A DNA stretch of 5,166 nt, from contig CAZCGA010000261.1 in assembly GCA_964498075.1 (NCBI GenBank), positions 1 through 5,166 of the forward strand, given 5' to 3'. The notes beneath the pieces are model-generated. The model was not told the DNA's origin. It saw only the letters and a list, made by a program, of their open reading frames with translations, and did not search any database. Every line of letters begins with the position of its first letter. Position 1 is the stretch's first letter. Of this stretch, positions 1 to 5,108 are shown in pieces. Source of the DNA: CAZCGA01 sp964498075. Lineage in GTDB: Bacteria; Desulfobacterota; Binatia; HRBIN30. A program made the translations under genes and the position numbers.

Positions 1-81
1 GACGAGGATGCGAAGAAGAAATACCCCAATGGCTGGAAGGCGCCCAAACCCTACCTGCGCATTGTGCCACAGCCGAAGTGA
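1..81 (+). CDS. C-terminal fragment of an unidentified protein (5' end outside window)
   Basis: Frame 1 is open from the window edge to a TGA at 79-81 and encodes 26 residues ending in PYLRIVPQPK. The fragment is lysine-, proline- and tyrosine-rich (KKKYPNGWKAPKPYLRIV). It reads like a genuine protein tail, with a hydrophobic strand followed by a short basic end, and not like random frame noise. It is too short for me to assign a family. It ends about 200 bp before the DUF433 gene, so it probably does not belong to that operon. The following stretch, 82-281, shows no convincing gene on either strand. Confidence 0.55.
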   Translation, partial: DEDAKKKYPNGWKAPKPYLRIVPQPK

Positions 82-230
82 GACTTCGCGACGAGAAGAG
101 AAGCGCGGCTCGGCAGCGGCTGGGGCGAGGAGTTCGCCCGACAGATCTTCGGGACACCGAGGCATCGCCGTCGCCGTGGATAGTGTCGAACAAGGCGACC
201 CGTATGACCGCGTCCCTCCATTCCGCCGCC

Positions 231-259
231 TCGAAAAACTCGTTGCGCACAGATATGAT
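231..259 (+). promoter_or_regulatory. Candidate sigma70-type promoter for the DUF433/DUF5615 operon
   Basis: TATGAT at 254-259 differs from the consensus -10 box at one position. TCGAAA at 231-236 matches the -35 consensus at four of six positions, with a 17-bp spacer. Transcription would start near 266, just before the GGAGAGGA ribosome site at 269-276, so the leader would be very short. This is the only good -10-like hexamer I found in the 82-281 gap. In a high-GC genome of unknown sigma-factor preference it is only a candidate. Confidence 0.3.
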
Positions 260-281
260 CCGTTGAGCGGAGAGGACGGAC

Positions 282-581
282 ATGCAAGCCAAACGAACGA
301 AACGATCGCACGCAACGGGACGCTCGCGGATGCCCAAGGCCGAGGCGCTCGGCCGGTACGTCGTTGCAGATTCCGGCATCTGTGGAGGCAAGCCAACGTT
401 TCGGGGGACGCGGATTCTAGTTGCGGACGTACTCGGGCAGGTGGCGCGGGGCATGGCATGGGAGACGATTGTGGAAGAGTGGAGAGGTGCCGTCTCAATG
501 GACGCAATTGCTGAAGCGGTGCGTCTCGCCCGCGAGGCACTCGTCACCCGGCCGCTTCCAACGCGCATGACCGGCTCGTGA
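282..581 (+). CDS. DUF433 family antitoxin-like protein
   Basis: A 99-residue protein whose core, residues 32-51 (GICGGKPTFRGTRILVADVL), is the DUF433 hallmark: a glycine pair, KPxxRGTR, then a hydrophobic helix. A second helical part follows at about 58-87, with the SMDAIAEAVRLAREAL stretch expected of the family's winged-helix/HTH fold. DUF433 proteins are known as likely antitoxins paired with PIN-like DUF5615 proteins, and such a gene follows here with a 4-bp GTGA overlap. The expected role is to bind and neutralise that nuclease and to repress the operon. The ATG at 282 is chosen because GGAGAGGA lies at 269-276, five bases upstream. A later in-frame ATG at 330 (MPKAEAL) would give an 83-residue protein closer to the conserved core, and the first 16 residues are basic and poorly conserved-looking. 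Family assignment is confident; function is by family. Confidence 0.88.
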   Translation: MQAKRTKRSHATGRSRMPKAEALGRYVVADSGICGGKPTFRGTRILVADVLGQVARGMAWETIVEEWRGAVSMDAIAEAVRLAREALVTRPLPTRMTGS

Positions 582-967
582 TCGTTCTCGACGAAAACCT
601 TCCCGACAGCCAGCGCCGCCTTCTGCGAAGCTGGCGGATACGCGTACAGCAGATTGGTCACGAGCTTGGCAGTCCGGGAATGCGCGACGCTGAAATCGTT
701 CCGTTTCTTCGGCGACTCCAACGGCTCACGTTCTTCACGCGTGATGACTGGTTCTATCAACCCACGCACCGCCACGCGGGATATTGCCTCGTGCTGTTGG
801 TTGTTGCGGAAGACGATGCGGCAAGCTTCATCCGGCGCGTCCTGCGCCACCCAGCTCTCAACACGCATGGAAAGCGAATGGGTAGGGTAGTTCGCGCGAC
901 GCACGCCGGCCTGCGTTTGTGGCGACTCCATAGCAACATCGAGGAACGACTCGCGTGGCCGCGATGA
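578..967 (+). CDS. DUF5615 PIN-like nuclease, probable toxin
   Basis: A 129-residue protein starting at a GTG that overlaps the DUF433 stop (GTGA, 578-581), which implies translational coupling. It opens with MIVLDENLP, the signature of DUF5615 Mut7-C/PIN-like proteins. The acidic residues expected of a PIN active site are present: D5/E6, D37/E39 in MRDAEI, and D56/D57 in FFTRDDWFY. All catalytic-type acids therefore appear intact, and the length is usual for the family or slightly long. Known family members are predicted metal-dependent ribonucleases partnered with DUF433 antitoxins, and the VapC-like toxin role here is inferred from that pairing. The last ~30 residues (GRVVRATHAGLRLWRL) are basic and may contact RNA or the partner. 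The TGA at 965-967 lies inside the start region of the next gene, so three genes form one transcript. Confidence 0.87.
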   Translation: MIVLDENLPDSQRRLLRSWRIRVQQIGHELGSPGMRDAEIVPFLRRLQRLTFFTRDDWFYQPTHRHAGYCLVLLVVAEDDAASFIRRVLRHPALNTHGKRMGRVVRATHAGLRLWRLHSNIEERLAWPR

Positions 968-1552
968 GCGTCATGACTACCAAATGCGAACGTTGTGGCA
1001 CACCAGTCCCGCCTCACGACACCGTTCACTACGGAGATTTGTCGAAGTACGAGACGTTGTGCACGGCGTGTTTCAACCGTGCTGTTGCCGAACGGATGGG
1101 GATCGCCGTCGACGAGGCGAAGTTTGAGCCCGTCACGTTGCCCGACTGTGACGGACGCCCACACGTGCTGCACGTGAGGCGACGGTTGTGCGGCACCGGC
1201 CAGGTGGTCGAGGCCTTCGAGTTGATCGGCGATGCACCCGGCGGATACCAGTTCGGAATTCTCGGCGAGGTGGATGGCGATCCGCTGGAGCTCTTCGCAC
1301 AGTTGTATGAACGCATGCGACGAGGCCTTGCGCGAAAGCACCTGGTTGACGACGAGTACGGGACGCACCTGGTATTTCCAGGCCCTGTCCGAGGGGCACA
1401 TATCGAGCGATTACGGTCGTGACTCGGAGCCGCTGCCGGTCGTGGTGATCGACGGCCGCGAGTTCACCTGGGAGGAGTTCGGTCGGATGCTCCTGTCGTT
1501 CGAGGGCTGGCAGTTCCGCTTGGAGATCCTCGATCCAACCGACGAGGCATAA
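955..1552 (+). pseudogene. DUF7713-like zinc-ribbon protein, split by a +1 frameshift
   Basis: The N-terminal part reads in frame 1 from 955 to a TGA at 1420-1422. The C-terminal part continues in frame 2 to a TAA at 1550-1552, ending in PVVVIDGREFTWEEFGRM and FEGWQFRLEILDPTDEA. From memory, that end is characteristic of a family annotated DUF7713, where both halves form one protein of roughly 195 residues. Removing one G from the G4 run at 1393-1396 restores a continuous reading through VRGHISSDYGRDSEPLP. Two CxxC pairs (C8/C11 and C33/C36 counted from the ATG at 964) form a likely zinc ribbon. The middle has DCDGRPHVLHVRRRL and a helix ending ARKHL. Start: GAGGAA at 941-946 is well placed for the GTG at 955, while the ATG at 964 makes an ATGA overlap with the nuclease stop. 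The function of the family is unknown to me. A sequencing or assembly error is as likely as a real mutation. Confidence 0.75.
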
Positions 1553-1638
1553 CGCCTGCGCCGATGCGCGGCGGCGCTCGCCCACCCGATCAGCCATTGC
1601 AATTTCCGAAAAAGCCGCGTGAATACTGGGGAGAAAAA

Positions 1639-1661
1639 TGCGAGGAGGGGGACTTGAACCC
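1639..1661 (-). repeat. Displaced tRNA-Leu 3'-end fragment, att-like direct repeat (left copy)
   Basis: These 23 bases are identical to 5112-5134, the 3' end of the tRNA gene at the right edge. They cover the discriminator base, the whole 3' acceptor strand, the T loop and most of the T stem. Flanking identity also extends left: GGAGA occurs at 1630-1634 and at 5103-5107, four mismatched bases before each repeat. The left copy lacks the CCA-encoding bases (AAA instead of TGG at 1636-1638). To its right it lacks the remainder of a tRNA, so it is a fragment and not a gene. This is what an attachment-site duplication left by tRNA-targeted integration looks like. Confidence 0.8.
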
Positions 1662-1705
1662 AAGGCGACGTTCGAAATGATTGAGGAATTTCAGGCCAAG
1701 TGTTG

Positions 1706-1722
1706 CACCGTGTGGCACGGTG
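1706..1722. repeat. Perfect 7-bp inverted repeat CACCGTG-TGG-CACGGTG
   Basis: The two arms (1706-1712 and 1716-1722) are exact reverse complements around a 3-base loop, and a further G-T wobble pair is possible at the base. No T-run follows on either strand, so it does not resemble an intrinsic terminator. It lies 45 bp inside the left att-like repeat, where arm-type recombinase or accessory-protein sites would sit. It could equally be an operator or chance. Confidence 0.4.
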
Positions 1723-1909
1723 TTCACGCTGGTCCGACGACAGTCCCGATCGGGCCTCTGGAAACCGGAACTCGCCGCTGCGATGCGTTGGCGAGATCGG
1801 TCCTCGGCGATCGAAGGAACAGCGTGGCGCACTCCTCAGACCCATCGATACGAAGGGCCAGAGAAGCATCCCGCAAAGCTGCCCCTGAGCACGATCGGTC
1901 GCGTCGCCG

Positions 1910-3109
1910 TCACCCGTCTTGCCAACTTGGCAGCCCTGCCGGGGTGAGGTTCGCCGCACGGTTACTCCGTCCCCAGAAGTATCGCACGATGTCACGCAAT
2001 TGGGCGACGAAGGTGTCGCAGGAAAACAGCTGGGCGCGCTGTGCGAGATGAGCACGCAAGGAGGCGCTGAGGTTCTCGTCCGTGAGCACCGCCAGGATCT
2101 TCTTGGTCGCTTCCGCGGGCGAGGCGAACAGGAGGGGCTCATGCTGGGCGACAATCTCGGCCGGGCCACCGTCGTTTGGCACGAAGACGATACAGCCGGC
2201 GCGGATCATTTCCGCGACCGCGATGCCGAAGTGCTCGTCCGGCATGAAGTGGATGCCGTACCGTTGCCGGGCGACGAGCTGCAGCAGTGCGTCGCGATCG
2301 AGATTCTCGTGGAGACTCACCCACTCGGCATTCTCGGCCACCCGACGGCGTACGGCGCGCGTGTATTGCGGCGGACCCGGCGTGCCGATTATGTGGAGGC
2401 GGACCTTCCTCCCCGCGGCGCGCACCGCGGCGATCGTGTCGATGATTCGACCGAAGCGCTTCTCCGGTGACCAACGTCCGATTGCCACAAAGCCGTCGTC
2501 ACGCTCCTCCCATGGGACCGATGGGAAGGTTCCCGGCACCGGTGGGTATAGGACGGTCGTCGCAACGCCGTGCAGGGCGCGCACCCGACGGGCGATCCAG
2601 GCGGAGTTGGTGAGTGTCAGGTTGGCGGTCATCTGCTGCGGCGAGTAGCGAGCCAACCGGTTGCACGCGTTGATGTAGGCGGACGCCAGCGAGCGCGGCG
2701 AGTTGTACCAGCGCAGGTCGGGGAAGGGGCGATCGAGCTCGAGGCGGGGAAAGTGGACGTACTGGATGCCACAGCGACCCAGGTCAGCTTCGTTGTTGGT
2801 GGCGATGATGAGATCGTAGTCGGCCCCCAAGGCCTTGCAGTGGCGGTAGAGGAGACTGTCTTTCAGGAAGCGTAGCGGCAGCGGTACCAGATCGATGAGC
2901 CGCCGCGCCACCTGCGGCGCCAGCTGAAGCTCGAAATCGTCCGACCGCAACGTGGTACCGTAGAATCGGTTGCATTCGTCGATCTCGGGCGGGCACCACG
3001 TCAGCACGCTGAGCTGGTGCTCGTCACGCAGCGCCTCCAGCATCCAACAGGCAACCAGGTTGCCGCCGCCGGGCGGATTGAGTGATGGCTGGACCAACAG
3101 GATCCTCAC
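1910..3109 (-). CDS. GT4-family glycosyltransferase, ALG11-like (mannosyltransferase type)
   Basis: A 399-residue GT-B fold enzyme expected to transfer a sugar from a nucleotide donor onto a lipid-linked or surface glycan at the cytoplasmic membrane face. The N-terminal Rossmann half (about 1-190) opens with MRILLVQPSL and a glycine loop NPPGGGN (11-17), and has YVHFPRLELD at 117-126. The C-terminal half has the donor-site features: IGRWSPEKRF (210-219, with R212 and K217), LHIIG (238-242), and the EX7E motif EHFGIAVAE (E292 and E300), followed by AGCIVFVPNDGGPAEIV (304-320). The glycine loop, the YVHFP segment and the YGIHFMPDEHFGIAVAE block resemble eukaryotic-type ALG11 alpha-1,2-mannosyltransferases, so GDP-mannose is a reasonable but unproven donor. 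No signal peptide or obvious membrane helix is seen. The start is a GTG at 3109-3107 that overlaps the stop of the upstream Stealth gene by four bases, so translation is probably coupled. Confidence 0.9.
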   Translation of the reverse strand: MRILLVQPSLNPPGGGNLVACWMLEALRDEHQLSVLTWCPPEIDECNRFYGTTLRSDDFELQLAPQVARRLIDLVPLPLRFLKDSLLYRHCKALGADYDLIIATNNEADLGRCGIQYVHFPRLELDRPFPDLRWYNSPRSLASAYINACNRLARYSPQQMTANLTLTNSAWIARRVRALHGVATTVLYPPVPGTFPSVPWEERDDGFVAIGRWSPEKRFGRIIDTIAAVRAAGRKVRLHIIGTPGPPQYTRAVRRRVAENAEWVSLHENLDRDALLQLVARQRYGIHFMPDEHFGIAVAEMIRAGCIVFVPNDGGPAEIVAQHEPLLFASPAEATKKILAVLTDENLSASLRAHLAQRAQLFSCDTFVAQLRDIVRYFWGRSNRAANLTPAGLPSWQDG

Positions 3110-4086
3110 CGGCGATGTGCCTCCCTGTGGTTCATCTCGAACGGCATCCGTTGCGGATAGTAGACGCGCAGAAACCAGCGCACCATGCGCGGCAAGCGGT
3201 GGTTGGGCGACACCCCTCCGAGATCGTCATTCAGGCAGTAGAAGCGTGGTCGCCGGGCGCGAATGCCGAGCAGGTGGCGTAGGAGAAGCAGCGGGCGATC
3301 GTCCAGCGACAAGAAGGAGTAGTCGCTGGATCCCCAATCGAGCACGCGTTGCTGCACTCGACCGGCACCGAGGCCGGCCGCGGCGTAAGCGATGCGGAGG
3401 ACGAAATCGGTCGAGCAGCGCAGTCGATGGCTAGCGGTCGCTTGAAAGTCGGCGCGGAACTGCTCCTCGAGCTGGCTGATCGCCTCGCGATCGTAGAGCT
3501 GTGGCGTGTGCGCTGGCAGCCGCGTGAGCAGCGGACACCCGGTGACGACGCTCACGCGGCGCGCGGTGTGCGCGTAGGCACGGTCGTGCACCTCACCGTG
3601 CTCCGAATCACTGGCACAGCGTTGCCGTTCGAAGAGGAAGAAATCCGTGCCTCCGTCGCTGAATTCGGCGAACGTACAGGGTCTGCCAAAGAACAGGTCG
3701 TCGTTCAGGTAGAGGAACTTCCGCGACAGTCCCGGAATCCTGTGCAGATGCATCTCGATGGCGTTGGAGTTGAACGTGGGCAGGTCGTCCGTCGTGTCGA
3801 ACAACGCCGCGTGTGTTACGACCTCGACGCGATCGCTGCGGCGGTCGAGCCAGGCCGGCACGTCGCCGTTGGTGACCAGGTAGATGCGGCGTAGCCACGG
3901 CGCGAAGCGCAGCAGCGACCGCATCGAGTAGCGGAGCTCCCCATTGTCGCGAAAGCGCCGCCTGCGAACGTCGGTGGCCGACCGGTCGGCGCCGCCGCAT
4001 GCGAGCTGCAGATCGTGCGCAAAGCGCGGCGACCTGCCGTCGACCCATGAATAGACCGCATCCACTGGTTCGCCGGCCACCGCCAT
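3106..4086 (-). CDS. Stealth-family sugar-phosphate transferase
   Basis: A 326-residue protein with all four Stealth conserved regions in order. CR1 is VDAVYSWVDG at 8-17. CR2 spans about 47-140, with DNGELRYSMRSL (48-59), RRIYLVTNGDVPAWL (66-80) and LYLNDDLFFG (125-134). CR3 is around AHTPQLYDR at 192-200, and CR4 is around CLNDDLGG at 284-291. Stealth proteins include bacterial capsule hexose-1-phosphate transferases and the catalytic region of animal GlcNAc-1-phosphotransferase. They transfer a sugar-1-phosphate from a nucleotide sugar, making phosphodiester-linked glycans. The acidic residues of the WVDG and LNDD motifs, thought to be catalytic or metal-binding, are intact. The ATG at 4086-4084 is chosen because an in-frame TAG lies three codons upstream. 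No strong ribosome site is visible. The gene leads a two-gene unit with the downstream glycosyltransferase. The local GC is very high (45 of 60 bases at 3961-4020). Substrate unknown. Confidence 0.92.
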   Translation of the reverse strand: MAVAGEPVDAVYSWVDGRSPRFAHDLQLACGGADRSATDVRRRRFRDNGELRYSMRSLLRFAPWLRRIYLVTNGDVPAWLDRRSDRVEVVTHAALFDTTDDLPTFNSNAIEMHLHRIPGLSRKFLYLNDDLFFGRPCTFAEFSDGGTDFFLFERQRCASDSEHGEVHDRAYAHTARRVSVVTGCPLLTRLPAHTPQLYDREAISQLEEQFRADFQATASHRLRCSTDFVLRIAYAAAGLGAGRVQQRVLDWGSSDYSFLSLDDRPLLLLRHLLGIRARRPRFYCLNDDLGGVSPNHRLPRMVRWFLRVYYPQRMPFEMNHREAHRR

Positions 4087-4251
4087 GCGCTGCTAGTACA
4101 ATCGGCGACGCATGCAATGCAATTCCCTGCGCCGACAGGAGAAGACAGGGGAAGGGACGATGGGGACACCCCATCCAGCCGCGCAGGTGAGCCGACCGCC
4201 AGGTGGCGAGGGTTTTCGTCACCGACTCGTAGCTGCTAGAGCGGGTCCTGC
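4087..4251. promoter_or_regulatory. Divergent intergenic region between Stealth and sulfotransferase genes
   Basis: These 165 bases must contain the start signals for both diverging units. On the minus strand TTGCAT and TGTACT lie 16 bp apart, but that pair would place the transcript start almost on the ATG, so I do not call it a promoter. No clear plus-strand promoter or strong ribosome site for 4252 is visible. The most distinct structure is the inverted repeat at 4159-4175. An octamer GCTGCTAG occurs near both gene starts (about 4089-4096 and 4232-4239), which may be chance. Confidence 0.4.
4159..4175. repeat. Perfect inverted repeat GATGGGG-ACA-CCCCATC
   Basis: Two 7-bp arms (4159-4165 and 4169-4175) are exact reverse complements with a 3-base loop, in the spacer between the two divergent genes. 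The loop and flank contain GGGGACAC, a word I associate with REP-like or IS200-type hairpin elements in some genomes. No transposase is nearby and only one copy is visible. It might be an operator shared by both directions, a REP-type hairpin remnant, or chance. No T-tract follows, so a terminator is unlikely. Confidence 0.45.
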
Positions 4252-5019
4252 ATGACGGGTCGACTAATCGTCATCGGCCTTGGTACGGGGCGCTCAGGAA
4301 CCGGGTCGCTCGCACGTTTGTTGAGCGCGCAGCGCGACAGCATCTGTTTTCACGAAATGAACCCGTCTTGCACGCGGTTCTTCGGAACCCCGCGTCCGAT
4401 CCTGAACGGAATCGAGGAGTTTGAGAAGATATTGGACCACGGCGACCGGTCCATGGTAACGGTGGACCTGACGCGCGAGGAAGGAATCAAGACCTACGAT
4501 CGGCTCTGCCGGATGACGAAAGTGCGGATGATCGGTGACGTCGCGTCGTACTATTTGTCCTACGTCCGATTGATCGCCGAGTGCCATCCCGAGGTGCGAT
4601 TTCTGTGCATGCGCCGCGACATCGGCCAGACCGTGCACAGCTGGATGGAAAAGACGCGTATCAAGCGATGGCGCTCCCGTTATATTGCGGATCGTTTGGC
4701 CAGCCTGATTACGCGCACGCCTTTTTACGATTCCGAAAATTTCTGGATCGAGCACTCCGGCACGGAATGGCGGCAAAGTCCCATTTGGGACAAGCTGTTT
4801 CCGAAATTCGAGGCGTCTTCGAAGGAAGAGGCGATCCGGAAATTTTGCGAATATTATTGCGAGCAAGCGGAAGGCCTTGCCGCGGACCTCAAGGCGAACT
4901 TCCGATTCGTCGAGCTCGGACGCTTCAGCGACCCGGATTATCAGTCCGAAGTCCTCTCTTTCGCCGGGATCCCGCCTGCCGGGCAGGTTCTCACGGACAC
5001 GCACGTCTACAACAGATAA
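4252..5019 (+). CDS. Sulfotransferase-like P-loop protein
   Basis: A 255-residue protein with the layout of PAPS-dependent sulfotransferases. The 5'-phosphosulfate-binding P-loop is LIVIGLGTGRSGTGSLARLL at 5-24. The 3'-phosphate-binding strand and helix are VRFLCMRRDIGQTVHSWM at 115-132, with R122 and S130 in the expected places. A C-terminal FAGIPP...NR segment (237-255) recalls the end of the family fold. It would move a sulfuryl group from PAPS onto a hydroxyl, perhaps on a glycan, given the neighbours. The acceptor is unknown and activity is unproven. No signal peptide or membrane segment is seen, so it should act in the cytoplasm. The ATG at 4252 sits just before the P-loop strand, as usual for the family, though it has only a weak ribosome site. 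Base use is unlike its neighbours: 28 G+C in 60 bases at both 4681-4740 and 4801-4860, suggesting separate acquisition. Confidence 0.8.
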   Translation: MTGRLIVIGLGTGRSGTGSLARLLSAQRDSICFHEMNPSCTRFFGTPRPILNGIEEFEKILDHGDRSMVTVDLTREEGIKTYDRLCRMTKVRMIGDVASYYLSYVRLIAECHPEVRFLCMRRDIGQTVHSWMEKTRIKRWRSRYIADRLASLITRTPFYDSENFWIEHSGTEWRQSPIWDKLFPKFEASSKEEAIRKFCEYYCEQAEGLAADLKANFRFVELGRFSDPDYQSEVLSFAGIPPAGQVLTDTHVYNR

Positions 5020-5036
5020 AGTGGGCTGAGCGCCGC

Positions 5037-5061
5037 CGCCGGGCGTGAGGGTCACGCGGCG
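5037..5061. terminator. Hairpin after the sulfotransferase gene, possible weak terminator
   Basis: GCGTGA (5043-5048) pairs with TCACGC (5052-5057) around GGG. After a two-base bulge, four more G-C pairs can form (5037-5040 with 5058-5061). It starts 17 bases after the sulfotransferase stop. There is no clean T-tract on the plus strand (CAAGTCACCCTTTC follows), so it may only protect the 3' end or pause transcription before it meets the opposing tRNA gene. Confidence 0.3.
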
Positions 5062-5108
5062 CCAAGTCACCCTTTCAAAATGTAGAAATCGGCATTTCAG
5101 AAGGAGAG

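Larger units (their letters stand above)
1553..1909. other. Non-coding junction with tRNA fragment and several palindromes
   Basis: These 357 bases lie between the plus-strand operon and the end of the minus-strand glycosyltransferase gene. Frames open here give low-complexity Arg/Ser-rich products without recognisable domains, so I see no gene. The stretch holds the tRNA-Leu 3'-end copy (1639-1661). It also holds a perfect inverted repeat (1706-1722), a 10-bp palindrome CCCGATCGGG (1745-1754), and an inverted repeat CTCGCC/GGCGAG (1771-1776 and 1790-1795). I looked for an integrase remnant on both strands and did not recognise one. Confidence 0.6.

Noticed and set aside
1390..1422. Programmed +1 ribosomal frameshifting in the zinc-ribbon gene
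   Set aside because: No slippery stop/rare-codon arrangement or downstream stimulator is evident. A one-base insertion in a G run explains the break more simply.
1638..2051. Plus-strand open frame beginning inside the tRNA fragment
   Set aside because: It starts in tRNA-derived sequence, is Arg/Ser-rich, runs antisense into the glycosyltransferase gene and shows no domain.
1411..2169. Minus-strand open frame of about 250 codons spanning the tRNA fragment and the glycosyltransferase end
   Set aside because: It is out of frame with the GT4 gene, crosses unrelated sequence types, and looks low-complexity without family features.
4090..4125. Minus-strand promoter TTGCAT-16-TGTACT for the Stealth gene
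   Set aside because: The matches are modest, and the predicted start would fall on the ATG, leaving no leader. Not enough to call.
4294..5070. Long open frame on the minus strand opposite the sulfotransferase gene
   Set aside because: It is antisense to a gene with clear sulfotransferase motifs and its product has no recognisable domain. It is a by-product of codon bias.
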